A program made the translations under genes and the position numbers. Under the pieces are notes generated by a model. That model made no database searches. It saw nothing but the letters and a program-made list of their open reading frames with translations, and had not been told where the DNA came from. From Streptomyces sp. DvalAA-14 (GTDB lineage: Bacteria; Actinomycetota; Actinomycetes; Streptomycetales; Streptomycetaceae): a DNA stretch of 36,172 bases. The stretch lies in NCBI RefSeq assembly GCF_900091855.1, contig NZ_FMCH01000223.1, positions 1 through 36,172 of the forward strand, read 5' to 3'. The number at the start of each line of letters is the position of its first letter. The first letter of the stretch is position 1. Positions 24,154-32,696 of this stretch are shown piece by piece.

Positions 24154-25578
24154 ATGGTCGGAACGCAGCACGCTGCCCGGATCCTGGTCGCCTCCAATCG
24201 CGGCCCGGTCTCGTACACCCTCCGTGAGGACGGAACGCTGAGCAGTCGGCGCGGCGGCGGCGGGCTGGTGTCGGGGCTGAGCGCCATCGGCCCGGACGCC
24301 GACGCGGTGTGGGTGTGCGCGGCGCTGTCGGACGGCGACCGGGAGGCGGTGCGGCGCGGCGTCGGCGAGGACGGCAGCCGGATGATCGCGGTCGACCCGC
24401 CGGTGTTCGAGGCGGCGTACAACGGGATCGCGAACTCGGTGCTGTGGTTCGTCCACCACATGCTGTACCAGACGCCGGTGGAGCCGATCTTCGACGAGGA
24501 CTTCCGCGAGCAGTGGGCCGCCTACCAGGCGTACAACTCGGCGTTCGCCGACGCGCTCGCCCAGGAGGCCGCCGAGGGCGCGCAGGTGCTGGTGCAGGAC
24601 TACCACCTGTCGCTGGTCCCGGCGATGCTCCGCGAGCGGCGCCCCGACCTGCGGGTCGGGCACTTCACGCACACCCCGTGGGCGCCGCCGGACTACTTCC
24701 GGCTGCTGCCGGACGACGTGGCCGAGGAGTTGCTGGCCGGCATTCTCGGCGCCGACCGGGCGGCCTTCTTGACCCGGCGGTGGGCGGACGCCTTCGCGGC
24801 CTGCTGCGTGTCGGTGCTGGGCGCCACCCTTTCGGCGGACGGGATGGCGGTTTCCTGGCGGGGCCGCACCACCCGGCTGGGGGTGCACGGGCTCGGCGCG
24901 GACGGCGAGTTCCTCCGCGAGCGGGCGCACCGGCAGGATGTCGACGACTGGATCGACACGCTGCGCTCCGAGGTGGGGGCGGACCGCAAGCTGATCGTGC
25001 GGGTGGACCGCACCGAGCTGTCCAAGAACATCGTGCGCGGCCTGCTCGCCTACCGCCGGCTGCTGGCCGACCGCCCCGAGTGGCGCGACCGCGTCGTCCA
25101 CATCGCGTTCGCCTACCCCTCCCGGCAGGACCTGCCGCTCTACCGCGACTACACCGCGGAGGTGTCCCGGGTCGCCGAGGCCATCAACACCGACTACGGC
25201 ACGCTCGGCTGGACCCCGGTCGTGCTGAAGGTCGACGACGACTTCGCCCGCTCGCTGGCCGCCTACCGCATCGCCGATGTCGCCCTGGTCAACCCGATCC
25301 GGGACGGCATGAACCTGGTGGCCAAGGAGGTCCCGGTGGTGTCGGACGGCGGCGTGGCGCTGGTGCTGTCCCGCGAGGCCGGCGCGCACGAGGAGATGGC
25401 CGACGACGCCATCACCGTCAACCCGTACGACATCCGCGCCACCGCCGCCGCGCTGCACACCGGCCTGACCCTGCCGGACGCGGACCGCGCCGACCGCACC
25501 AAGCGGCTGGCCGACGCGGCCACCGCCCTGCCGCCGTCCCGCTGGTTCCTGGAACAGCTGCACGCGCTCGGCGACTGA
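24154..25578 (+). CDS. otsA: Trehalose-6-phosphate synthase
   Basis: The 474-aa GT20 enzyme joins UDP- or GDP-glucose and glucose-6-phosphate to trehalose-6-phosphate. Motifs in order are ASNRGPVSY and RRGGGGLVSGL at the N terminus, VQDYHLSLVPAML, HFTHTPWAPPDYFRLLP, RVDRTELSKNIVRGL, NPIRDGMNLVAKE and SREAGAHEEM. The length matches bacterial OtsA. It is convergent with otsB, whose stop is 17 nt away, so the two steps of trehalose synthesis are adjacent but separately transcribed. Start: ATG with a leaderless-type -10. Confidence 0.95.
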   Translation: MVGTQHAARILVASNRGPVSYTLREDGTLSSRRGGGGLVSGLSAIGPDADAVWVCAALSDGDREAVRRGVGEDGSRMIAVDPPVFEAAYNGIANSVLWFVHHMLYQTPVEPIFDEDFREQWAAYQAYNSAFADALAQEAAEGAQVLVQDYHLSLVPAMLRERRPDLRVGHFTHTPWAPPDYFRLLPDDVAEELLAGILGADRAAFLTRRWADAFAACCVSVLGATLSADGMAVSWRGRTTRLGVHGLGADGEFLRERAHRQDVDDWIDTLRSEVGADRKLIVRVDRTELSKNIVRGLLAYRRLLADRPEWRDRVVHIAFAYPSRQDLPLYRDYTAEVSRVAEAINTDYGTLGWTPVVLKVDDDFARSLAAYRIADVALVNPIRDGMNLVAKEVPVVSDGGVALVLSREAGAHEEMADDAITVNPYDIRATAAALHTGLTLPDADRADRTKRLADAATALPPSRWFLEQLHALGD

Positions 25579-25595
25579 CCCGGCGGTCGCGGGCC

Positions 25596-26444
25596 CTACG
25601 GCAGGGCGTCCGCCAGCGCGTTCAGCAGGGCCACCAGGCCCTCGGGGCCGGGGACGGTGAGGTCGGCCCGGTCGATCAGCTCCTGGGGCGACTCCTCGCC
25701 GGCCACGCTGGCGACCAGCAGGCCGGGCAGGCCCTTGGCGCGCAGGGCGGACACCGCGGCGAAGGCGGCCAGGTCGCCGAGGTCGTCGCCGGCGTAGAGC
25801 ACCGAGCCGGCGTCGGTCTCACCGAGGTAGGCGGCCAGGGCGACGCCCTTGTCCATCCCGGGCGGGCGCAGTTCCAGCACGTAGCGACCGGGTTCGACCA
25901 TGAGGTCGTGGGAGGCGGCGAGTTCGGCCAGCGGGGCGCGCAGCGCCTCGAAGGCGGCGTCCGGGTCCTCGGTACGGCGGGTGTGCACGGCGACCGCGCG
26001 GCCGCCCTTGTCCTCGATCCAGGTGCCGTGCCAGGCGCCGTTGCGGTCCAGGAAGCCGGGCAGTTCGGCGCGGACCGCGGTGACGCCGGGGTGGGCGGCG
26101 GGGGCGCGGACCTCGCTGCTGTGCGCGTCCCAGCGCTCGGCTCCGTAGTGGCCGAGGACCACGAGGTGGTCGAGGCCGGCGACGCCCGCGAAGCCGCCGT
26201 AGCGGACCGCGACGCCCGCCGGGCGGCCGGTGACGACGGCGATGGCGGCGACCTTCGGGGCGAGCCGGACCAGGGCCGGGACGACGCCGGGGTGGGCCCG
26301 GGCCTGCTCGGGATCGGGCACGATGGGTGCCAGGGTGCCGTCGAAGTCGAGGGCGACCACGGCTCGTTCGGGCCGCGCGAGCAGCGCCGCGAGCCCTTCC
26401 TTTCCCTCGGGCGTGTGGGGCGTGAGGATGTCGGCGGAGGCCAT
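25596..26444 (-). CDS. otsB: Trehalose-6-phosphate phosphatase
   Basis: The 282-aa HAD phosphatase shows the catalytic DxD motif in ALDFDGTLAPIV, VVTGRP (motif II), LELRPPGMDKGVAL (motif III lysine) and the acidic YAGDDLGDLAAF (motif IV). It dephosphorylates trehalose-6-phosphate made by OtsA. ATG at 26444 is chosen: TAGGGT on the minus strand (26457-26452) ends 7 nt before it, a leaderless-type start. The upstream in-frame ATG at 26477 gives an MRPPRAGRVG extension of non-coding look. Confidence 0.93.
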   Translation of the reverse strand: MASADILTPHTPEGKEGLAALLARPERAVVALDFDGTLAPIVPDPEQARAHPGVVPALVRLAPKVAAIAVVTGRPAGVAVRYGGFAGVAGLDHLVVLGHYGAERWDAHSSEVRAPAAHPGVTAVRAELPGFLDRNGAWHGTWIEDKGGRAVAVHTRRTEDPDAAFEALRAPLAELAASHDLMVEPGRYVLELRPPGMDKGVALAAYLGETDAGSVLYAGDDLGDLAAFAAVSALRAKGLPGLLVASVAGEESPQELIDRADLTVPGPEGLVALLNALADALP

Positions 26445-26522
26445 GGAGCCGACCCTACCCGCGCGGGGCGGTCGCATGCCCGGCGTACGGTCGCATGCCC
26501 GCCCCGGGTCGGGGACCGGGAG

Positions 26523-26756
26523 TCAGCGCTCGTCGCGCAGCCGCTCGCGCTCCCGGCGCAGCCGGTTGACGGTCCCGGGGGCGTAGGAGACGGCCCGCGG
26601 GTCGTCCAGCAGCGCGTTCAGCAACTGGAAGTAGGCGGTGGGCGACAGGCCGAGCCGCTCGCGGATCACCCGTTCGCGGGGGCCGGGGCCGGTAAAGGTG
26701 CGGCCGGCGATGTCCAGCACCGCGCGGTCCCGTTCGGAAAGCTCCGTGATCTCCAC
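26523..26756 (-). CDS. DUF3263 protein
   Basis: The 77-aa protein (start GTG at 26756, GGAGAGG about 12 nt upstream) is the full DUF3263 family: LSERDRAVLDIAGRTF, ERVIRERLGLSPTAYFQLLNALLDDP, and a basic end (NRLRRERERLRDER). The middle looks like a helix-turn-helix with a sigma-70 region 4 flavour, so DNA binding is likely. Function is unknown. It lies downstream of the sugar-binding lipoprotein gene and upstream of otsB, all on the minus strand. Confidence 0.85.
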   Translation of the reverse strand: MEITELSERDRAVLDIAGRTFTGPGPRERVIRERLGLSPTAYFQLLNALLDDPRAVSYAPGTVNRLRRERERLRDER

Positions 26757-26837
26757 CGGCCGGCCCGCCTCTCCTCAGCCGCGCCCCGGGACGACCGCCC
26801 TGGAGGACGCCCCCGTCGGACGCCCCAGCAGCATGCC

Positions 26838-28124
26838 CTAGTCGGACGCCTTGTTGCTGGCGGCGTCCGCCGACTTCGCGCCGATCTCCAGCTTGGACAG
26901 CACCGTCTTGGGGTCGCCGTGCACCGCCTGCCCGATGCCCGTCTTGATCTGCGCGCTGACCGGCCCCCACGAGGTCTTGTCGACCGGGTAGAAGATCGCG
27001 TCGGGCAGCAGCTTCAGGAACTGCACCAGGTCGGCGTCCTTGGGGGTGTCCCGCATCTCCTGCGAGGCGCTGGTGGTGACCGGCAGCAGGCCGTACTCGT
27101 TCAGGAACTGGACCGAGTTCTTCTCCTGGAACACGTACTGCAGGAACTTGCCGTCGGCGGCCTTGTTGCCGTTCTGCTTGAAGGCCATCATCCAGTCGGC
27201 GACGCCGAGGGTGTTGGTGCTGGGGCCGTTCTCGCCGGGCAGCGGGACCACGCCGATGTCCATGTGCGCGGCCTTGGCCTGGGTGAGCAGCGTCGGGTGG
27301 CCCATGACCATGCCGGCCTTGCCGGACAGGAAGTCGGTGAAGATGTCCGCGCGGTTGGTCTTGGCCGGATCGGTGGACTGCACCAGGCCCTTGTCGACCA
27401 GGTTGTCCTTGACCCAGCTGAGCGCCTTGATGTTCTCCACGGAGTCCAGGCTGTAGTCGCCGGCCGGGCTGGTGTATCCGCCGTCGGCGCCGAGCATCCA
27501 CATCAGCGCCTCGGCCTGGGCCTCTTCGGGACCCAGCGGCAGACCGTAGGGCACCGGCACGCCGTTCGCCTTGAGCAGTTCGGCGTCCTTCTTGATGTCC
27601 GCCCAGTCCTGGGGGGCCTTCTTGATACCGGCGTTCTTGAAGAGCTTCTTGTTGTAGAAGAACATCCGGGAGCTGGACACCCAGGGTATGCCGTACTGCA
27701 CGCGGTCCACCGAACCGGCCGTCACCAGCGAGGGGATGAAGTCGGCCTGCTCACTGACGGTGAAGAGTTCGTCGGCGCTGTAGAGCTGGTCCTGGGCGGC
27801 ATAGGCGGCATAGGAGCCGATCTGCGCGATGTCAGGGGCCTTGCCCTGCTTGACCATCTTGGCGACCGTGTCGTCCACGACGTCCCAACTCAGGACCTGG
27901 ACCTGGACCTTGATGTGCGGGTTCTGCTGCTCGAAGGCGCTCACCAGGTCGTTCCAGTACGTCTGGGAGCTGTTGCCGGTCTTGGCGTCGCCGTAGTCGG
28001 CGGCGACAAAGTGCAAAGTGACGTCTCCGCTCAGCGGGTTGCTGTTGCCGCACGCGCTGAGCGTGCTCATTGCCATGACGGACGTGACGCCGACCGCCGC
28101 CAGTCCGAGAAGTCGCCGCTGCAC
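26838..28124 (-). CDS. Sugar ABC transporter substrate-binding lipoprotein
   Basis: The 428-aa protein has a lipoprotein signal: basic VQRR, hydrophobic core, and lipobox LSAC, so Cys after cleavage is lipid-anchored outside the membrane. The mature protein is a family 1 solute-binding protein: VTLHFVAADYGD, FEQQNPHIKVQVQVLSWD, AKMVKQGKAPDIAQIG, YGIPWVSSSRMFFYNKKLFKNAG and GKAGMVMGHPTLL. GTG at 28124 is chosen since it puts the basic N region first. No permease or ATPase genes adjoin it, so it must use a transporter encoded elsewhere, probably with the shared MsiK ATPase. Its divergent position to nagKA and a dre-like site upstream suggest amino-sugar uptake. Confidence 0.9.
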   Translation of the reverse strand: MQRRLLGLAAVGVTSVMAMSTLSACGNSNPLSGDVTLHFVAADYGDAKTGNSSQTYWNDLVSAFEQQNPHIKVQVQVLSWDVVDDTVAKMVKQGKAPDIAQIGSYAAYAAQDQLYSADELFTVSEQADFIPSLVTAGSVDRVQYGIPWVSSSRMFFYNKKLFKNAGIKKAPQDWADIKKDAELLKANGVPVPYGLPLGPEEAQAEALMWMLGADGGYTSPAGDYSLDSVENIKALSWVKDNLVDKGLVQSTDPAKTNRADIFTDFLSGKAGMVMGHPTLLTQAKAAHMDIGVVPLPGENGPSTNTLGVADWMMAFKQNGNKAADGKFLQYVFQEKNSVQFLNEYGLLPVTTSASQEMRDTPKDADLVQFLKLLPDAIFYPVDKTSWGPVSAQIKTGIGQAVHGDPKTVLSKLEIGAKSADAASNKASD

Positions 28125-28205
28125 CGTTCTACCGCCTTTTGAAGTACTGGCGTACTGCGTTCTGTACTGCCTACGGAAGCGCCGAGTCTTCCCCACATCT
28201 TTAGC

Positions 28206-28221
28206 CAAGGTCTACACCATG
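28206..28221. promoter_or_regulatory. dre-like site for DasR, on the lipoprotein side
   Basis: The core GGTCTACACCA (28209-28219) differs by one base from GGTCTAGACCA, the centre of the DasR consensus; over 16 positions it matches at 10. It lies about 85 nt before the lipoprotein start. Confidence 0.6.
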
Positions 28222-28301
28222 AGTGATATCGCTTCGGCATCGGGTTCCGCCCGGCTCGGGCCGTGTTCCGAATTCCACCGGAAGATCGATCTTTGCGGCC
28301 G

Positions 28302-28317
28302 AGTGGACTAGACCTTT
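28302..28317. promoter_or_regulatory. dre site for DasR upstream of nagK
   Basis: AGTGGACTAGACCTTT matches the dre consensus ACTGGTCTAGACCACT at 12 of 16 positions, including the whole CTAGACC core. It ends 27 nt before the GTG of nagK, a position that would block the promoter. Confidence 0.8.
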
Positions 28318-28344
28318 AGGCGGGTCAACCGCGAGACTGTTCCC

Positions 28345-29277
28345 GTGAGACATGTCATTGCCCTCGATGTGGGCGGCACCGGGATGAAGGCCGCCCTGGT
28401 CGCCGCGGACGGCACCCTGCTCCATGAGGAGCGCCGCCCCACCGGCCGGGAACGCGGACCCGACGCGGTGGTCACCACCGTCCTCGACTTCGCCGCCGAG
28501 TTGCGCGACCACGGCACCGCCGCCTTCGGCGAAGCCGCCTCGGCGGCGGGACTTGCCGTCCCCGGCATCGTCGACGAGGCGAACGGCGTCGCGGTCTACT
28601 CCGCCAACCTGCACTGGAAGGACGTCCCGTTGCGGGCGCTGCTGTCCGAGCGGCTCGGCGGCGTACCGGTGGCGCTCGGGCACGACGTGCGGGTGGGCGG
28701 ACTGGCCGAGGGCCGGATCGGCGCGGGCAACGGCGCCGACCGCTTCCTGTTCGTCCCGCTGGGCACCGGCATCGCCGGCGCCATCGGCATCGACGGCCGG
28801 ATCGAGGCGGGCGCGCACGGATGCGCGGGCGAGATCGGGCACATCGTGGTCCGGCCCGGCGGCCGGAAGTGCGGTTGCGGGCAGCTCGGCTGCCTGGAGG
28901 CCTACGCCTCGGCCGCGGCGGTCTCCCGCAGTTGGGCGGCGGCCAGCGGCGACCCCGCGGCCGATGCCGCCGACTGCGCGCGGGCCGTGGAGAACGGCGA
29001 CCCGACGGCGGCGGCGGTCTGGGGCGAGGCGATCGACGCCCTCGCCGACGGCCTGGTCGCCGGTCTGACGCTGCTCGACCCCCGGATGCTCATCATCGGC
29101 GGCGGGCTGGCCGAAGCCGGCGACACCCTCTTCGGCCCGCTGCGGGCAGCCGTGGAGGCCCGCATCACCTTTCAGAAGCTTCCTCTTCTCGTCCCCGCCG
29201 CGCTCGGGGACACCGCTGGATGCCTGGGCGCCGGCCTGCTCGCCTGGGATCTCATCTCCCTGGAGGTAACCGCCTGA
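28345..29277 (+). CDS. nagK: N-acetylglucosamine kinase (ROK family)
   Basis: The 310-aa ROK kinase has the ATP phosphate loop LDVGGTGMKAALV, the sugar-binding/catalytic region LGHDVRVGGLAEG, GTGIAGAIGIDG, and the ROK zinc signature GEIGHIV...KCGCGQLGCLEAYAS. Next to nagA and behind a dre site it most likely phosphorylates GlcNAc to GlcNAc-6-P; ROK kinases can also act on glucose. Start: GTG; GAGACT (28333-28338) ends 6 nt before it, so a leaderless start is possible. Its TGA overlaps the nagA ATG by one base (TGATG). Confidence 0.88.
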   Translation: MRHVIALDVGGTGMKAALVAADGTLLHEERRPTGRERGPDAVVTTVLDFAAELRDHGTAAFGEAASAAGLAVPGIVDEANGVAVYSANLHWKDVPLRALLSERLGGVPVALGHDVRVGGLAEGRIGAGNGADRFLFVPLGTGIAGAIGIDGRIEAGAHGCAGEIGHIVVRPGGRKCGCGQLGCLEAYASAAAVSRSWAAASGDPAADAADCARAVENGDPTAAAVWGEAIDALADGLVAGLTLLDPRMLIIGGGLAEAGDTLFGPLRAAVEARITFQKLPLLVPAALGDTAGCLGAGLLAWDLISLEVTA

Positions 29278-30437
29278 TGGCCTCGCTAACGACAACGCAG
29301 CGCACGGTGCTGACGGGTGCCCGTGTGGTCCTGCCGTCAGGTGTGGTGGACAACCATCCGCTGACGGTCGAGGGCACCTCGATCGCCGCCAACGAGCCGG
29401 CCGAGCACAGCACGCTCGACCTGTCGGGGCGGGGCTGCACGATCGTGCCCGGCTTCGTGGACCTGCACAACCACGGTGGCGGCGGCGCCTCCTTCACCTC
29501 CGGCACCGCCGAGGACATCCTCACCGGGGTGCGCACCCACCGCGAGCACGGCACCACCACGCTGGTCGCCTCCACCGTCACCAACGACCTCGGCGTGCTG
29601 GCCCGGCAGGCCGCGCTGCTGTCCGAACTCGTCGAACAGGGCGACCTCGCCGGCATCCACTACGAGGGCCCGTTCATCTCGCCGTGCCGCAAGGGCGCGC
29701 ACGACGAGGGCCTGCTGCGCCACCCCGACCCGGCGGAGGTCCGCGCCCTGGTCGAAGCCGGCCGCGGCGCGGCGCGGATGGTGACGCTGGCCACCGAACT
29801 GCCCGGCGGCATCGAGTCGGTACGGCTGCTGGCCGACCTGGGCGTGATCGCCGCCATCGGCCACACCGACGCCACCTACGAGCAGACCCGCGAGGCCATC
29901 GACGCGGGCGCCACCGTGGCCACCCACCTGTTCAACGCCATGCCGCCGCTCCAGCACCGCACCCCCGGCCCGATCGCGGCCCTGCTGGAGGACGAGCGGG
30001 TCACCGTGGAACTGGTCAACGACGGGACGCACCTGCACCCCTCGGTGCTGCAACTCGCCGTCCGCAGCGCGGGCGCCGGGCGGGTCGCCTTCATCACCGA
30101 CGCGATGGACGCGGCCGGCTTCGGCGACGGCATGTACCAACTCGGCCCGATGCAGGTCGAGGTGCGCGACGGGGTGGCCCGGCTGGTCGAGGGCGGCTCC
30201 ATCGCCGGCTCGACGCTGACCCTGGACACCGCGTTCAAGCGGGCGGTGACCCTCGACGGCCTGTCGCTGCCGGACGCCGTCCGGGCCATCTCCGCCAACC
30301 CGGCGCGGCTGCTCGGCCTGTCCGACCGGATCGGCAGCCTGGAACCGGGCAAGGACGCCGACCTGGTGGTGCTGAACGAGGCGTACGACCTGGTGGGTGT
30401 GATGCGCAAGGGCGAGTGGGTGGTGCGGCCGTCCTGA
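29277..30437 (+). CDS. nagA: N-acetylglucosamine-6-phosphate deacetylase
   Basis: The 386-aa amidohydrolase shows all active-site elements: HNH in DLHNHGGGG (His64, His66), HYEGPFIS with Glu130, GHTDAT with His196, THLFNAMPPLQHR with His217, and ITDAMDAAG with the catalytic Asp275. It converts GlcNAc-6-P to glucosamine-6-P and acetate. It starts within the nagK stop (TGATG), with TGGAGG 10 nt upstream. It would also take GlcNAc-6-P from MurQ. NagB is not in the window. Confidence 0.95.
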   Translation: MASLTTTQRTVLTGARVVLPSGVVDNHPLTVEGTSIAANEPAEHSTLDLSGRGCTIVPGFVDLHNHGGGGASFTSGTAEDILTGVRTHREHGTTTLVASTVTNDLGVLARQAALLSELVEQGDLAGIHYEGPFISPCRKGAHDEGLLRHPDPAEVRALVEAGRGAARMVTLATELPGGIESVRLLADLGVIAAIGHTDATYEQTREAIDAGATVATHLFNAMPPLQHRTPGPIAALLEDERVTVELVNDGTHLHPSVLQLAVRSAGAGRVAFITDAMDAAGFGDGMYQLGPMQVEVRDGVARLVEGGSIAGSTLTLDTAFKRAVTLDGLSLPDAVRAISANPARLLGLSDRIGSLEPGKDADLVVLNEAYDLVGVMRKGEWVVRPS

Positions 30438-30503
30438 CGGCCGCCAGGAGCCCCGCCGGGTCCGCCGGGTCCGCCCGGGGGGCCGCGCGCGGTGCGCACC
30501 CCG

Positions 30504-30540
30504 ACCGTCCGCCGGGCGGTGGCCACCACCGGCGGACCGT
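30504..30540 (+). terminator. Candidate terminator after nagA
   Basis: ACCGTCCGCCGG (30504-30515) and CCGGCGGACCGT (30529-30540) pair at 11 of 12 positions around a 13-nt loop, 66 nt after the nagA stop. Confidence 0.5.
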
Positions 30541-30606
30541 CCGGCGACCCGCGGAAGGGGCACCCCGGGCGGTCCGGCCGGCACCGGGTTGCGCCATCAT
30601 CGACGG

Positions 30607-31545
30607 GTGATCATCACCGTCACGCTGAACTCCGCGCTCGATGTCACCTATCGGGTCGCCTCGCTGCGCCCGCACACCACCCACCGCGTGCTCGACACCG
30701 CGCAGCGCCCCGGCGGCAAGGGCATCAATGTCGCCCGGGTGCTGGCCGCCCTCGGCCACCGCACGGTCGTCACCGGCTTCGCCGGCGGCCAGGCCGGGGA
30801 CGAACTGCGGCACCGGCTGGCCGGCCTCGGCCCGGCCGGGCTGCTCACCGACGCGCTGGTGCCGACCGCCGGGCCCACCCGCCGCACGGTCGGCGTGGTG
30901 GACGAGGCCACCGGCGACACCACGATGTTCAACGAGCCGGGCCCGACCGTCGGCCCGGCCGAATGGGCGGCGCTGCTCGGCGTCTACCGCGAGCTGCTGG
31001 CCGATCCGGACGCCGCCGCGGTGGCCCTGTGCGGCAGCCTGCCGCCGGGGCTGCCGGTGGGCGCCTACGCCGAGTTGGTGCGCGAGGCGCGGGCGGCGGG
31101 TGTGTTCGTACTGCTGGACACCAGCGGGGAGCCGCTGCGGCGCGGGCTGGCCGCCCGGCCCGACCTGATCAAGCCGAACGCCGACGAGCTCACCGGCCTG
31201 ACCGGCTTCGCCGAGCCGGCCCGGGCCGCCGCGGACGCCCGGCGACGCGGAGCCCGCGCGGTGGCGGCCTCGCTGGGCGCCGAGGGCATGCTCGCCGTGA
31301 CCGAGGAGGGCAGTTGGCGGGCGGCGCCGCCCGGCAGGCTCAGCGGCAACCCCACCGGCGCCGGGGACTCCGCGGTGGCCGGGCTGCTCTCCGGGCTGGC
31401 CGAAGGGCTGCCCTGGCCGGAACGGCTGGCCCGCGCGGTCGCCCTGTCGGCGGCGACGGTGCTCGCGCCGGCCGCCGGGGAGTTCGACCCGGCCGCCTAC
31501 CAGGACGCGATGAGGCGGGTGGAGGTCGTCCCGGCGGCGGGTTGA
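30607..31545 (+). CDS. PfkB-type sugar-phosphate kinase (1-phosphofructokinase/tagatose-6-P kinase-like)
   Basis: The 312-aa kinase opens VIITVTLNSALDVTY, contains RPGGKGINVARVLAALG (first PfkB signature), GSLPPGLP, IKPNADEL and the catalytic-base motif NPTGAGDSAVAG. Family members phosphorylate fructose-1-P, tagatose-6-P or similar ketose phosphates with ATP. The position after nagKA suggests an amino-sugar or galactosamine-type phosphate, but this is inference. GTG at 30607 is chosen because the TVTLN opening starts here; CATCAT ends 6 nt before it, a weak leaderless-type -10. An in-frame ATG at 30589 adds only MRHHRR. Confidence 0.85.
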   Translation: MIITVTLNSALDVTYRVASLRPHTTHRVLDTAQRPGGKGINVARVLAALGHRTVVTGFAGGQAGDELRHRLAGLGPAGLLTDALVPTAGPTRRTVGVVDEATGDTTMFNEPGPTVGPAEWAALLGVYRELLADPDAAAVALCGSLPPGLPVGAYAELVREARAAGVFVLLDTSGEPLRRGLAARPDLIKPNADELTGLTGFAEPARAAADARRRGARAVAASLGAEGMLAVTEEGSWRAAPPGRLSGNPTGAGDSAVAGLLSGLAEGLPWPERLARAVALSAATVLAPAAGEFDPAAYQDAMRRVEVVPAAG

Positions 31546-31570
31546 ACCACGAGTGGGACAACGCGTTGGA

Positions 31571-32554
31571 CTACTGCTTGACCTGGCCTTCCTTCAGCCA
31601 GACCTGGTCCAGGTTGACTCCGCAGTTCGTGTTCGGCATGCAGGTCAGCGACAGGATGTTCGCGCCCTTTTTCAGATCCACCCACTGATAGGTGTGGTTG
31701 CTCCACGCCTTCGCCCACTCGGTGTAGTTGCCGTAGTTCGGCAGGTCCACCGGTGACGTGCGGGGCGTGCCGTTGACCCCCAGGGTCAGGTCGGCGGTCT
31801 GGCCCGCGTTGCCGTAGCTGATGAAGAAGGTGTACGGACCGTCCTTCGGCACGGTGACCGTCCAGGTCGCCGACGCACCGGCCTGGCCCATGTGGTCCAC
31901 ATAGGTGCCGCTGTCCGAGCCCGGCCACTGCGTGCTCGGCACGGCGCCGCCGCCCAGGGCCAGCGAGGACACGTCGACCTTCGGCGAGGCGAACGGGCCC
32001 GCCGAGGCGGAGGGCGTCGGCTGGGTGCTGGGCGCGGCCGAGGTGACCGGCGCGCTGCTCGGCGTGCTGGCCGCCTGCTTCTTGTCGCCGGAGCCGGAGC
32101 CGTTGGTCATCGCGAAGGCGATGCCGATGGCGACGGCGGCGACCACCGCGACCGCCCCGATCAGCAGGCCCTTGCGGCTGGGCGTGTCCTGGCCGCTTCC
32201 GCCGCGGTGGCCGCCCCCGGGCGGCGGGGCGTCGTAGGACTGCTGCTGCGGCACGCCGTACTGCTGCTGGCCCTGACCCTGGCCTCCGGCCTGGCCGTAC
32301 TGCTGCTGGCCCTGCTGGGGCGGGTACCCGTAGCCGCCGGGCTGCTGACCCTGCTGCGGGTAGCCGTAACCACCCTGCTGGGGCGCTGCCTGCAGCGGAG
32401 GGCGGCGCTCGCCCACCCGCTGCACCGAGTTGTACGAGGTACGGGGCTGGCGCGGCTGGGGGGCTTCGGGCTCCGGCTGCTCCATGCCCTCGGACCGGTA
32501 GAGATACCCGAACGGGTCGTCGTTCTCCGGTGTGCCGTCATGTCCGGCCGTCAT
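31571..32554 (-). CDS. Membrane-anchored carbohydrate-binding (CBM6/35-like) protein
   Basis: The 327-aa protein has a cytoplasmic part of about 125 residues, rich in Gln, Gly, Pro and Tyr with repeats like GQQPGGYGYP, then one transmembrane helix (about 133-150, GLLIGAVAVVAAVAIGIAF), a Ser/Thr/Pro linker and an extracellular beta-sandwich. The last 130 residues contain TYVDHMGQAGASATWTV, FFISYGNAG, and end NILSLTC..NTNCGVNLDQVWL, the typical last strand of CBM6/35 modules; the two Cys may form a disulfide. It probably senses or binds polysaccharide at the surface. Its place next to the amino-sugar genes fits this. Start: ATG at 32554, with GGGAG about 10 nt upstream. Confidence 0.8.
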   Translation of the reverse strand: MTAGHDGTPENDDPFGYLYRSEGMEQPEPEAPQPRQPRTSYNSVQRVGERRPPLQAAPQQGGYGYPQQGQQPGGYGYPPQQGQQQYGQAGGQGQGQQQYGVPQQQSYDAPPPGGGHRGGSGQDTPSRKGLLIGAVAVVAAVAIGIAFAMTNGSGSGDKKQAASTPSSAPVTSAAPSTQPTPSASAGPFASPKVDVSSLALGGGAVPSTQWPGSDSGTYVDHMGQAGASATWTVTVPKDGPYTFFISYGNAGQTADLTLGVNGTPRTSPVDLPNYGNYTEWAKAWSNHTYQWVDLKKGANILSLTCMPNTNCGVNLDQVWLKEGQVKQ

Positions 32555-32696
32555 GAGCTGTCCACTCCCTACGTACTTCCGATGCCGAAACCCTACCGGC
32601 CCCGGGAGACACACTGCCCGCCCCTTGGACGCTCCAGCAGGTCAGGAAGGTTCCCTGTGACCGGTTCCACCTCACCCGTCACGTACGGTTCAGCTC

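Noticed and set aside
24309..28142. 1277-codon plus-strand open frame across otsA, otsB and the lipoprotein gene
   Set aside because: It runs out of frame through otsA and antisense to genes with clear domains; its product is Gly/Arg/Ala-rich low complexity typical of high-GC shadow frames.
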